DNA from: Gemmatimonadota bacterium
GTDB taxonomy: Bacteria > Gemmatimonadota > Gemmatimonadetes > Palauibacterales > KS3-K002
Assembly (NCBI GenBank): GCA_020344215.1
Contig: CP070815.1
Location: 1,893,132-1,957,131, forward strand
Reading direction: 5' to 3'
DNA length: 64,000 nt
The notes beneath the pieces were generated by a model, which saw nothing but the letters and a program-made list of their open reading frames with translations, did not search any database and was not told the DNA's origin. A program made the position numbers and the translations under genes. This document shows, in pieces, positions 16,583 through 25,525 of this stretch; position 1 is the stretch's first letter, and each line of letters opens with the position of its first letter.

Positions 16583-19500
16583 ATGAGCGCACGCCCCGGC
16601 CCTAGACTGGTCCTCGACTTTCTGTTACTCGGCATCCCTCTGGCCGGCGCCCTGCTCATCGCGTACCAGGGCGTGGCGAAGATCACCGGCAAGCCGAACA
16701 CTCCCGGAGCAGGTACCAGCGTGAGCGTTACCGAGCACCATATCGCAGAGGATTCCGCCAAAGGATTGCGTTTCCTGCTGAGCGAGGCCGAGCCCCGCGA
16801 GGCGGCGGCCCCGGCGCAGCCGCCCGCCCGGCCGCTCTCCGACGACGAAGTGCAGCGCGTGCTCGCCCGGGTGCCGGCGCTGCCCGTCGATGAGAGCGCC
16901 GTTCGCGAGTTCGCCTTACCGGAGGCCGTGGTGCCGCCGCCGGTGACCGGTGTAACGGTGCAGGCCGAGTTCCCGCCGGCGGAAGAACGGGCAAGACCGG
17001 AGGAGCCTGCGGCCGGGCCCCTCACGCTAGTGCGTTGGGCGCCGGAGGGCGACGTGGAGCAGGCGCGCGATGTGTCGATCACCTTCTCGCAGCCGATGGT
17101 GCCGGTAACCTCGCACGAGGAGCTCGAAGCCCGCGATGTGCCGGCAGAGCTCACACCACAGCCCCGGGGCCGCTGGCGCTGGGTGGGGACACGCACGCTC
17201 CTCTTCGAGGTCGATGCCGGCTTGCCGATGGCCACCGAGTACCGGGTCGAGGTGCCGGCGCGCGTCGCCGCGGAGAGCGGCGCGCGACTGGCCGAGTCTG
17301 TGAGCTGGAGCTTTCGGACGCCGCCGCCCAAGCTGGTCGAGTCGTACCCGCACGGCGAGTCGGTCATCGAGGAGCCGACCTTCTTCGTCGCCTTCGATCA
17401 GCGGGTCGACCCGGACGCCGTGCTCCGTCACATCCGTGTCACGGCCCGGCGGCGCGACTTCGAGTTGCGCCGCGCGACGCCAGAGGAGATTGCGGCCGAC
17501 GCGCGGGTCGACAGGATGGCCAAGCGTGCGCCCGAGGGTTACTGGCTCGCCTTTCGGACGACCGAGGCGCTGCCGCGCAACTCGAGGATAAACGTCGTGG
17601 TCGCGGAGGGGACACCGTCCGCGGAAGGCCCCCGCAGCACCGAGTCCGACCAGGCGTTCAGCTTCCGCACCCACGGCCCACTGCGCGTGGTGGACACGCG
17701 GTGCGGATGGGGTGATCGCTGCCTGCCGGGCGATCGCTGGAGGATCGGGTTCAGCAACCCGCTGGATGAGACGGCGTTCGAACCCTACATGGTGAAGGTC
17801 GAGCCTGAGCTGGTCGGGACGCGCGTTGGCGCGAGCGGCAGCTGGCTCACCATCGCCGGGCGCTCGCAACCACGCACGAGCTATCGCGTCACCTTGAGCG
17901 CGGCAATCCGCGACGTGTTCGGGCGCACTCTCGCTGAGGACGCGAACGTCACCTTCAAGGTCGATTCCGTGCCGGCGGCACTCACCGCCCGCGGCGCGCA
18001 GACGGCCGTGCTCGATCCTGTCGGGCCTCCCGAGTTCACCGTGCGGAGCATCAACCACCGCGAGCTGAGCGTGCGTCTCTACAAGGTGGAGCCCGACGAT
18101 TGGCCCGCCTTCGCCGAGGACATCGAGCGGCACGGCTACGGCGATCGCCCCGTCCAGCCACCGGGCCGGCTGGTCTTCTCCGACACCGCAAGGGTTGAGG
18201 CCGCGCCTGATACCTGGACCACCACGCCCATCGATCTGCGGCCGGCGCTGAGCAACGGGCTGGGGCACGCTGTGGTGGTCGTCGAGCCGACGAAGCACCC
18301 GAAGGATCCGTACGAGCGGCAGCGGGTGTACCGCTGGGTGCAGGTCACCGGCATCGGCTTGACCGCCGTTGCCGATGGACGTGAGGTGGTCGGCTGGGTC
18401 ACCTCGCTCGAGGGCGGGGCGCCGCTCGTCGGCGCGGAGCTGCGCGGGATTCCCGGCGGCGCATCGGCGACGACGGATGCCGATGGGCTGGCTACGATCC
18501 CGGTTCCGCGTCGCTCCCGCGATGGCCATCGCGCTTTGAGCGCGCGCCGCGATGGAGATGTGGCGCTCCTGCCGCTGGCCGATTGGGGCATCGGCGTTCC
18601 CAGCGATGATCTCAACTGGTACGTGCTCACCGACCGGCCGCTCTATCGTCCGGGTGAGCGAGTCCACGCCAAGGGTTGGGTACGGAAGATCGGCGGCGGT
18701 GTCACCGGCGACGTCGAGTTGCCGGACGACCTCGGCGAGTTGGTGAACTGGTCCGCCCGCGACAGCCGCGGTAACGACGTGGCGGAAGGTAATGCACGGC
18801 TCAACGATCTGGCCGGCTTCGACCTGTCGTTCGAGCTGCCCGAAGACGTAGCACTTGGCCCGGTGTGGCTGAACGTCGTGGCCGGCGGCGCGCGCCGGGT
18901 ACGGGACAGAGAGCACACCCACTACTTCCAGGTCCAGGAGTTCCGCCGTCCCGAGTACGAGGTCTCCGCCTCGCACGACCCGGGCCCCCACATCGTCGGT
19001 GGCCGGGCGATCCTGTCGGTGGCCGCCAAGTACTTCGCCGGCGGCGGCCTGCCTGAGGCCGAGGTGCGCTGGCGCGTCGCGGCCCGGCCGGCCTTCTTCC
19101 AGCCGCCCAACTGGGACGACTTCGTCTTCGGTCGGCCGTGGGGTCACGAGCGCGCCACCACCGAGCAGCACTACGAGTCGCGCACCGACCTGGACGGCCT
19201 GCACCGCCTGCGCGTCGACTTGCTGGAAGCCGACCCGCCGATCCCCATGAGCCTGACGGCCAGCGCCGCGGTCCAGGATGTGAACCGGCAGACCTGGACG
19301 GCCGCGACGAACCTGATCGTTCATCCGGCCGCGCTCTCGGTCGGGCTCAGAAGCCCGCGCGCCTTCGTCAACGCCGGCGCGCCGCTGCCGGTCGAGGCGA
19401 TCGTCGTCACACACGACGGCGAGCCTGTGACGGGGAAGACTGTTGAGCTGGAAGCCGTTCGCCTCGAGTGGGGTCGGGTCGCCGGCGCGTGGCGCTCTCG

Positions 19501-22500
19501 GGAGATGGACCGGCAGGAGTGCCGCGTCGTGTCGGACGTGCAGCCGGTGCGCTGCGAGTTCGAGACGCGCGCCGGCGGCAGGTACGTCGTCCGCGCCACC
19601 GTGACGGACGACGAGGAGCGGGTCAGTCTCTCCGAGCTCACGCTCTGGACGGCCGGCGGCTCTTGGGGTCGCGCCCGCCGTGACGCGCCCGTCGAATTGG
19701 TCGCCGATCGCGATTCGTACCAGCCCGGCGCCACGGCCGAAGTCATGGTCGCCGCGCCCTTCTTCCCGGCGGAAGGCGTGATGACACTACGGCGCGCGGG
19801 TCTCGTGCAGGCGCAGCACTTCCGGATGGACGGTCCATCACACATCCTGCGCGTGCCCATCCAGGAGTACTTCATCCCGAACGTGCATGTGCACGTCGAG
19901 CTCGTCGCCGCCTCGGTGAACGGCGCGGCCGAGGGCGCGCCGCCTGACGCTGATCTTGTCGCCTCCGGCGAGCTCAACCTGTCGGTGCCGCCGCGCGCCC
20001 GCACGCTCGAGCTGAGCGCGACCCCGCGGGCGAAGGAGCTCGAGCCGGGTGAGGAGACAGTAGTCGATATCGAGCTTCGCGACGCCGGCGGCCGCCGGGT
20101 GGAGAACGGCGATGTCGTCGTGGCGGTGGTGGACGAGGCCGTGCTCGCTCTGGCCCCACAGGAGCTCGCCGATCCTGTCGAGACCTTCCATCCGCAGCGC
20201 GGCGCGGGCACTCAGGATCACGAGATCCGCCGCAGCCTGCTCCTCGGCCCGCGCCCCGATACAACGGCCGCGCCGGGTGAGGTCGGCAGCGTGGAAGGAA
20301 AGGTCCACGACGGAGACACCGGCGACCCGGTGGGCGGTGTCCAGGTCTACCTGATCGGTACCGAGCACGGCGCGCTGAGCAGCTCCGACGGGGCGTACAC
20401 CATCGCGAACGTGCCACCGGGTCGCTACACCGTTACCGCTGAGCTGTTCGGCTACACCTCCGGCGAGCAGCGGGTGGAGGTGAGCGCCGGCGAAGCGTAC
20501 GTGGCGAACCTCGTTTTGGAAACTCGGCGGTTCACGATGGCGTGGCGTGGCATGCCTGTCGAGGCAGCCACGCTGGCGGAAGATATGGCGATGGCGCCGG
20601 CGGCGGCGGGTGAAGGCGAGGGCATCCGCTTGCGCACCGACTTCGCCGCGCTCGCCGTCTTCGAGGCGTCGGCGCGCACCGACGCGAACGGGCACGCCGA
20701 GGTGACGGTCAGGGTCCCGGATAACCTCACGCGCTACCGGGTGATCGCTTTGGCGGCGGCCGGCGAAAAACAGTTCGGCAAAGGCGAGTCGACGATTACC
20801 GTCGGGCTGCCGCTCATGGCGCGGCCCTCGCCGCCGCGCTTCCTCAACTTCGGCGACGAGCTCGAGCTGCCCGTCGTAATACAGAACCGCGCCGACACGG
20901 CGGTCCATGCCGATGTCGCGGTGCGCGCCACGAACCTCGCGTGGACGGCGGGGCAGGGGAGGCGCGTCGAAGTCCCGGCCGAGGGTCGCGTGGAGGTGCG
21001 CTTCCCGGCGACGACGTACAGCGCCGGCACGGTGCGCATCCAGGTCGCTGCGACGGCCGGTGCGGCAGTCGACGCCGCGATGATCGAGTTGCCGGTCTGG
21101 ACACCGGCCACCAGCGAAGCCTTCGCCACCTACGGCGAGCTGGATGAAGGGGCGGCGGCGATTCCGGTCGCGGCGCCGGGCGGTGTGATCGGAGAGTTCG
21201 GCGGCCTGGAGATCACCACCTCGGCCACCGCGCTCCAGGCGCTCACCGACGCGCTCCTCTATCTCAACGCCTACCCGTACGAGTGTGCCGAGCAGCTCGC
21301 CTCGCGCATACTCGCCGTGGCCGCGCTACGCGACGTGCTCACCGCGTTCGAGGCCGAAGGACTCCCCGAGCCGGAGGTGCTGATCGCCGCGGTGGAGCGT
21401 GACATGAAACGGCTCGAGGCGCTGCAGAACTACGACGGCGGGTTCGGCTTCTGGCGGCGCGGTGAGCGTTCGTGGCCGTATGTCAGCATCCACGTGGCCC
21501 ACGCGCTGGCGCGGGCTCAGGGGAAAGGGTTCGCGATCCCGGTCGAGATGTTGGGGAACGTCGGTAACTACCTCCGGCAGATCGATGACCGTATTCCCAG
21601 CGACTACCCCGAGAGCGTGCGCCGCACGCTCCGCGCCTACGCCCTTTATGTCCGGCAGCTGCTGAGCGATGACGACCCGCAGGAAGCCCGGGCGATCATC
21701 GCCGAAGCGGGGCTCGACGGGCTGCCGCTGGAGGCGACCGGCTGGCTGCTCGCCGTGCTCTCCGGCAAGCCCGCTCACGAGCGACAGGTCGCCGAGATCC
21801 GCCGCTACCTCGGCAACCGGGTGAGCGAGGCCGCGGCGACCGCGCAGTTCACCAGCGGCTACGGCGTTGACGGCGACTACCTCGTGCTGCACTCCGACCG
21901 CCGGACCGACGCGGTGATCTTGGAGGCGATGATTGGCGACCAGCCGGAGAGCGATCTCATCCCGAAGCTGGTGCGCGGGCTTCTCGGGCATCGTAAGCGC
22001 GGCCGCTGGTCGAACACGCAGGAGAACGCCTTCGTGCTTCTAGCCCTCGATCGCTACTTCAACACGTTCGAGAAGACAACGCCGGACTTCATCGCGCGCG
22101 TCTGGCTGGGCGACGATTACGCCGGCGATTACAGGTTTGCCGGACGCAGCACCGAGCGGCACCAGATCGACATCCCGATGCGCTGGCTGACGGAGCGGGT
22201 CGGCACCGCCGACCTGGCGATCAGCAAGGAGGGTCCCGGTCGGCTCTACTACCGCGTTGGGCTCCGTTACGCGCCCGCGGATCTCGAGCTGGAGCCGGCG
22301 GAGCACGGCTTCGCCGTCGAGCGGATCTACGAGGCGGTGGACGATCCGTCAGACGTGCGACGCGAAGACGACGGCAGCTGGGTGATCAAATCGGGTGCTC
22401 GAGTGCGGGTGAAGCTGAGCATGGCGGCGCCGGCGCGACGCTACCACGTGGCGCTGGTCGACCCGCTACCCGCCGGTCTCGAGTCGCTCAACCCGGCGCT

Positions 22501-22795
22501 GGCGGGGATGGAGACACAGGAGAGCTGGCGCGACGAGGAGGACGCCTATCCCCCGTACGGCCTCGACGGCCGGCGCTACTGGTTCTGGTGGTGGCGCTGG
22601 TACGAGCACGAGAACCTGCGGGACGAACGGGTCGAGGTCTTCTCCAGCTTGGTCTATGGTGGCGTGTACGACTACTCCTACCTGGCGCGCGCCACCACAC
22701 CCGGAGCATTCGTCGTGCCGCCGCCCAGGGCCGAAGAGATGTACCACCCGGAGACGTTCGGTCGTGGCGCCAGCGACCGCGTCATCGTGCGCTAG
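16583..22795 (+). CDS. Membrane-anchored alpha-2-macroglobulin with thioester
   Basis: A 2070-residue bacterial alpha-2-macroglobulin. Residues about 9-28 are an uncleaved N-terminal membrane helix rather than a lipobox. Macroglobulin-like beta domains fill most of the N-terminal half, including an extended-strand region with WYVLTDRPLYRPGERVHAKG near residue 690. A carboxypeptidase-regulatory-like beta domain is inserted at about 1235-1315 (SVEGKVHDGDTGDPVGGVQ). The A2M domain follows (DFAALAVFEASARTDANGHA), then the thioester motif C-A-E-Q with Cys1568 in a helical TED domain and a receptor-binding-like end. It should trap or covalently tag proteases in the periplasm. The frequent partner PBP1C is not adjacent. 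The start has only a weak ribosome site. Confidence 0.93.
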   Translation: MSARPGPRLVLDFLLLGIPLAGALLIAYQGVAKITGKPNTPGAGTSVSVTEHHIAEDSAKGLRFLLSEAEPREAAAPAQPPARPLSDDEVQRVLARVPALPVDESAVREFALPEAVVPPPVTGVTVQAEFPPAEERARPEEPAAGPLTLVRWAPEGDVEQARDVSITFSQPMVPVTSHEELEARDVPAELTPQPRGRWRWVGTRTLLFEVDAGLPMATEYRVEVPARVAAESGARLAESVSWSFRTPPPKLVESYPHGESVIEEPTFFVAFDQRVDPDAVLRHIRVTARRRDFELRRATPEEIAADARVDRMAKRAPEGYWLAFRTTEALPRNSRINVVVAEGTPSAEGPRSTESDQAFSFRTHGPLRVVDTRCGWGDRCLPGDRWRIGFSNPLDETAFEPYMVKVEPELVGTRVGASGSWLTIAGRSQPRTSYRVTLSAAIRDVFGRTLAEDANVTFKVDSVPAALTARGAQTAVLDPVGPPEFTVRSINHRELSVRLYKVEPDDWPAFAEDIERHGYGDRPVQPPGRLVFSDTARVEAAPDTWTTTPIDLRPALSNGLGHAVVVVEPTKHPKDPYERQRVYRWVQVTGIGLTAVADGREVVGWVTSLEGGAPLVGAELRGIPGGASATTDADGLATIPVPRRSRDGHRALSARRDGDVALLPLADWGIGVPSDDLNWYVLTDRPLYRPGERVHAKGWVRKIGGGVTGDVELPDDLGELVNWSARDSRGNDVAEGNARLNDLAGFDLSFELPEDVALGPVWLNVVAGGARRVRDREHTHYFQVQEFRRPEYEVSASHDPGPHIVGGRAILSVAAKYFAGGGLPEAEVRWRVAARPAFFQPPNWDDFVFGRPWGHERATTEQHYESRTDLDGLHRLRVDLLEADPPIPMSLTASAAVQDVNRQTWTAATNLIVHPAALSVGLRSPRAFVNAGAPLPVEAIVVTHDGEPVTGKTVELEAVRLEWGRVAGAWRSREMDRQECRVVSDVQPVRCEFETRAGGRYVVRATVTDDEERVSLSELTLWTAGGSWGRARRDAPVELVADRDSYQPGATAEVMVAAPFFPAEGVMTLRRAGLVQAQHFRMDGPSHILRVPIQEYFIPNVHVHVELVAASVNGAAEGAPPDADLVASGELNLSVPPRARTLELSATPRAKELEPGEETVVDIELRDAGGRRVENGDVVVAVVDEAVLALAPQELADPVETFHPQRGAGTQDHEIRRSLLLGPRPDTTAAPGEVGSVEGKVHDGDTGDPVGGVQVYLIGTEHGALSSSDGAYTIANVPPGRYTVTAELFGYTSGEQRVEVSAGEAYVANLVLETRRFTMAWRGMPVEAATLAEDMAMAPAAAGEGEGIRLRTDFAALAVFEASARTDANGHAEVTVRVPDNLTRYRVIALAAAGEKQFGKGESTITVGLPLMARPSPPRFLNFGDELELPVVIQNRADTAVHADVAVRATNLAWTAGQGRRVEVPAEGRVEVRFPATTYSAGTVRIQVAATAGAAVDAAMIELPVWTPATSEAFATYGELDEGAAAIPVAAPGGVIGEFGGLEITTSATALQALTDALLYLNAYPYECAEQLASRILAVAALRDVLTAFEAEGLPEPEVLIAAVERDMKRLEALQNYDGGFGFWRRGERSWPYVSIHVAHALARAQGKGFAIPVEMLGNVGNYLRQIDDRIPSDYPESVRRTLRAYALYVRQLLSDDDPQEARAIIAEAGLDGLPLEATGWLLAVLSGKPAHERQVAEIRRYLGNRVSEAAATAQFTSGYGVDGDYLVLHSDRRTDAVILEAMIGDQPESDLIPKLVRGLLGHRKRGRWSNTQENAFVLLALDRYFNTFEKTTPDFIARVWLGDDYAGDYRFAGRSTERHQIDIPMRWLTERVGTADLAISKEGPGRLYYRVGLRYAPADLELEPAEHGFAVERIYEAVDDPSDVRREDDGSWVIKSGARVRVKLSMAAPARRYHVALVDPLPAGLESLNPALAGMETQESWRDEEDAYPPYGLDGRRYWFWWWRWYEHENLRDERVEVFSSLVYGGVYDYSYLARATTPGAFVVPPPRAEEMYHPETFGRGASDRVIVR

Positions 22796-22825
22796 TCGTC
22801 ACTGCCGGCCGCGTCCTCGTCTACG

Positions 22826-24442
22826 CTATCGCGCCACCAGTCCCCGCGCTTCAAGCTGCACGCGAGCCCAGATCCCGGCGCGGATCCGTTCGACCTCGCG
22901 GCTGAACCGCGCGTCCTGCCTCACGCGGTCGAAGATCACCGACTCGAGCACCCGCGGCTCCACACCGCTCGGTGACAATTCGTACGCGCGCCTGACCCAG
23001 CGGAGCGACTCGGCAGGGTCTCCTACCCACGCGTAGTACGTCGCCAGATCCTCGGTCCGTATTACGTCCGTGAAGACCGTGTCCTCCAGCGTCCCCGCTT
23101 CCAGGGCCGCGACCAGGGAATCGATGGTCGCGGCGGCTTCCTCCCGGTGACCAAGCTCGTACAGGCAGGTTGCCCGGAGACCTGCGTGCGGGCCGAGCCC
23201 CATCGCAACGCAGCGCTCGGCCCGTCCCGCCAGCAGGTGGGCGCGCGCCTCGATGGCGCGAGGCAGGGTAAGCTCCGGTTCGAGCTCGCCCGCCAGGTGT
23301 GCTTCCGCCGCCGCGCGCTCGTATCGGCCCAGAGCGAGAGCATCGTAGGCCAGCGCCAGCCGGCGCCCCGCGTTCTGCGGGTCCAGCGCGATCGCCTGCT
23401 CGGCCGCGCGCCAAGCAGCGTCGACATCGCCTCGCTGGCCCAAGACGCGGGCGCACCAGCTCAGCACGTCGGCGGCGCTTGGCTCGAGGTCGATGGCGCG
23501 CCGGCAGTCTGAGGCGACCTGCTCGACCGGTGCAAAGGAACGGCTCGCTAGATATCCGCGCGCGGTGAAGCCGCTGGCCAGCTCCGGGTCGAGTGCGATG
23601 GCGCGGTTCGCCATGATCAGCGCCAGCCCGGCGGCGCGATAACCGTTGCCATCGACCCCGATCCGGTAGCGATAGGCGAGCGACAGGGCGTAGACGTTGG
23701 AGAGCCCGGCGTACGCGTCGGCGTACGCCGAATCCAATGCCAGCGCTTCGCCGAACGCGACGCGCGCCCGGGCCAGGCCCGCCGCCGTGCGCCGGCCCAG
23801 CGCCGCCCGACCGATGAGATAAGCTTCGTGGCCGACGCTATGCGCGACGCTCGGACCGCCGGCCGGCACCGTCACCAGCGGGATCGCGTCCACGTAGTCG
23901 TCGACGAACGACTGGGCGAGGTTCAGCGCCGTCTCGAAGCGGTGGTCGGCCACCCACTCATAACGCCAGGTCGACAGCGCTTCTCCCGTGCCACCGTTCG
24001 ACACGCGCATGTTCAGGCGTATCCCGTCCGCCGTCGCATACAGCGCTCCGGAGACCAGCTTCTCCACCCCCAGCGAATCGGCAAGCTGGCGCGCCGTCAG
24101 CTCCAGCGCGAGCAACCGCTCCACCGAGTAAGGATCGCTCGCCTTGATCGAGCCCAGCCGCTTGAGCCGCGCGACGATCTCATCCGTGACACCGGCACAG
24201 AGATGTTCCATGGCCGGATCGCCCGTGCGGTTCTCTATCGGCAGCACGGCGACCGAGTCGATGAACCGGAGATTCGCGAATGCGGCGAGCGGATCGTCCT
24301 GGCGCCACGGGTGCCAGACCACGAGGACGGCACCAGCCAGCACGACCGGCGCTGCGATTAGCACGATCCACCGCCCGGGGCCAGCGCGTCGGCGCTCGGC
24401 GGGGGCGGAGCGAGGACCGGAAGGTGTGTCGCCCGTGTTCAC
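22826..24442 (-). CDS. Membrane-anchored TolB-N/TPR protein
   Basis: A 538-residue protein read from GTG 24442. A basic N-terminus precedes one membrane helix (about residues 25-46), so most of the protein is likely periplasmic. Residues about 60-170 resemble the TolB amino-terminal-like module (DSVAVLPIENRTGDP, GVTDEIVARLKRLGSI, LVSGALYATADGIRLNMRV). About eight TPR-like helical pairs follow, with WCARVLGQRGDVDAAWRAAEQ as a good example. The start lacks an obvious ribosome site. It converges on the alpha-2-macroglobulin gene with a 30-bp gap. It is a divergent paralogue of the proteins at 5493 and 45744, and the role is unknown. Confidence 0.8.
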   Translation of the reverse strand: MNTGDTPSGPRSAPAERRRAGPGRWIVLIAAPVVLAGAVLVVWHPWRQDDPLAAFANLRFIDSVAVLPIENRTGDPAMEHLCAGVTDEIVARLKRLGSIKASDPYSVERLLALELTARQLADSLGVEKLVSGALYATADGIRLNMRVSNGGTGEALSTWRYEWVADHRFETALNLAQSFVDDYVDAIPLVTVPAGGPSVAHSVGHEAYLIGRAALGRRTAAGLARARVAFGEALALDSAYADAYAGLSNVYALSLAYRYRIGVDGNGYRAAGLALIMANRAIALDPELASGFTARGYLASRSFAPVEQVASDCRRAIDLEPSAADVLSWCARVLGQRGDVDAAWRAAEQAIALDPQNAGRRLALAYDALALGRYERAAAEAHLAGELEPELTLPRAIEARAHLLAGRAERCVAMGLGPHAGLRATCLYELGHREEAAATIDSLVAALEAGTLEDTVFTDVIRTEDLATYYAWVGDPAESLRWVRRAYELSPSGVEPRVLESVIFDRVRQDARFSREVERIRAGIWARVQLEARGLVAR

Positions 24443-24572
24443 TTGAGTGCGGGTACTCTGTCGGTTGTGGGCCCTGTCCGCGTTGGCGGGCTATAAGATG
24501 AGGCTTCCGCCGTGACGGGGCAATTCGGGTTGCTGGCCGCCTGAGGTCGAGCGGGCGGCCCGCTGGCGCGCC

Positions 24573-24612
24573 GCACTACACCGCATTACATTTGTAGTGC
24601 ATTGCGCCTACA
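24573..24612 (+). promoter_or_regulatory. Operator-like TACA/TGTA repeat array before the antitoxin gene
   Basis: A perfect 8-bp inverted repeat, GCACTACA (24573-24580) and TGTAGTGC (24593-24600), encloses a second dyad TACA-TT-TGTA (24587-24596). A further CTACA half-site lies at 24608-24612. The array ends 24 bases before the ATG of the ribbon-helix-helix antitoxin. Repeated short half-sites of this kind are what such antitoxins usually bind for autoregulation. Confidence 0.6.
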
Positions 24613-24636
24613 GATCCATCGGGGCGAGGAGCGGAT

Positions 24637-24891
24637 ATGGAAGGTCAAGTCACGGTCAGGTTACCTAGCGAGCTGGTTGAGCGGCTTGACCAGCTTGCGG
24701 AGGAGCGGGGTGTGAGGCGCTCGCAACTGATACGGGATGCGATTCGGGCTTTCCTAGACCGACCGCCCGGCGTGCCTGGGGAGATCCCGTTCGACCGGGT
24801 GCGGGACCTCAAGGGGGCGGTCTACGGCGGGCCGCCGGACCTCGGTGCGCGCCACCGCGACTACCTGAAGGATCTGTTCCTTGGCCGGTGA
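24637..24891 (+). CDS. Ribbon-helix-helix antitoxin (CopG/VapB-like)
   Basis: An 84-residue protein. Residues 1-45 are a classical ribbon-helix-helix DNA-binding domain: the beta strand QVTVRLPSELVERLDQLAEE followed by the second helix R-S-Q-L-I-R-D-A-I-R-A-F-L. The C-terminal 40 residues (DRVRDLKGAVYGGPPDL) are the likely toxin-binding tail. It overlaps the downstream PIN-domain gene by 11 bp, the usual toxin-antitoxin layout with the antitoxin first. It probably represses its own promoter through the TACA/TGTA array at 24573-24612. Confidence 0.88.
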   Translation: MEGQVTVRLPSELVERLDQLAEERGVRRSQLIRDAIRAFLDRPPGVPGEIPFDRVRDLKGAVYGGPPDLGARHRDYLKDLFLGR

Positions 24892-25300
24892 GCTGGCGCT
24901 CCTCGACACTGGCGTTCTCGTCGCGTTCCTTCACCGGGACGATGCCGCCCACGAGGTTTCGGTTGAAGCGATCCGTGACTTCCGGGGAACGCTGCTCAGC
25001 ACGGAGGCCGTGCTCACCGAGGCAGTCTACCTCTTGAGTCGGCTGGCCGGTGGCCCCGCTGTGTGCTTGGAGTTCGTTATTCGCGGCGGTGCCGTGCTGG
25101 TCCCGTCTTCTCGCGAATCGTTGGCCCGCTGCAAGGCGGTGATGCAGCGTTACGCCGACCTGCCTGCCGACTTCGCCGATGCCACCCTCGTCGCTCTGGC
25201 CGAAGAGATGCGCACCTTCGTCGTGTACACGCTGGATCGCCGGGGCTTCTCGGTCTACCGCGGGGAGGGCGGTGAGCCGTTCGAGATCCGGCCTGCCTGA
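24881..25300 (+). CDS. PIN-domain ribonuclease toxin (VapC-like)
   Basis: A 139-residue PIN-domain protein. The acidic residues of the metal site are visible: Asp in LLDTGVLVAFL near residue 9, Glu in the LTEAVYLL helix and Asp in DFADATLVALAEE, with a further acidic site in YTLDRRGF. PIN toxins of TA systems cut tRNA, rRNA or mRNA. The start is TTG 24881, inside the antitoxin gene, with AAGGA eleven or so bases upstream; the nearby GTG 24888 is out of frame. The overlap implies translational coupling with the antitoxin. Confidence 0.85.
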   Translation: MAGELALLDTGVLVAFLHRDDAAHEVSVEAIRDFRGTLLSTEAVLTEAVYLLSRLAGGPAVCLEFVIRGGAVLVPSSRESLARCKAVMQRYADLPADFADATLVALAEEMRTFVVYTLDRRGFSVYRGEGGEPFEIRPA

Positions 25301-25525
25301 TACCGTCCGCGTGGTTTGCGGGCTCTCCTCACGAAACGCGCGTCGCTGCGTCCAGCGACCCGAGGGAACCCGCATTATCTCGAAGCGCCATCCTTGCCGC
25401 CGTCTCGCGCCCGTGCTATTGATGCCGCAGCTCTGAGGACAGCTCTGACCTGTTTACCGCCCGGCACCGCTCCGGTCGCCTGGGCGGCTGCCCGCTTCTA
25501 CCATCTACAGCCAGGAGCCGTCACC

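Noticed and set aside
17027..19414. A 795-codon open frame on the minus strand
   Set aside because: It mirrors the alpha-2-macroglobulin gene, shows no conserved motif and has no ribosome site.
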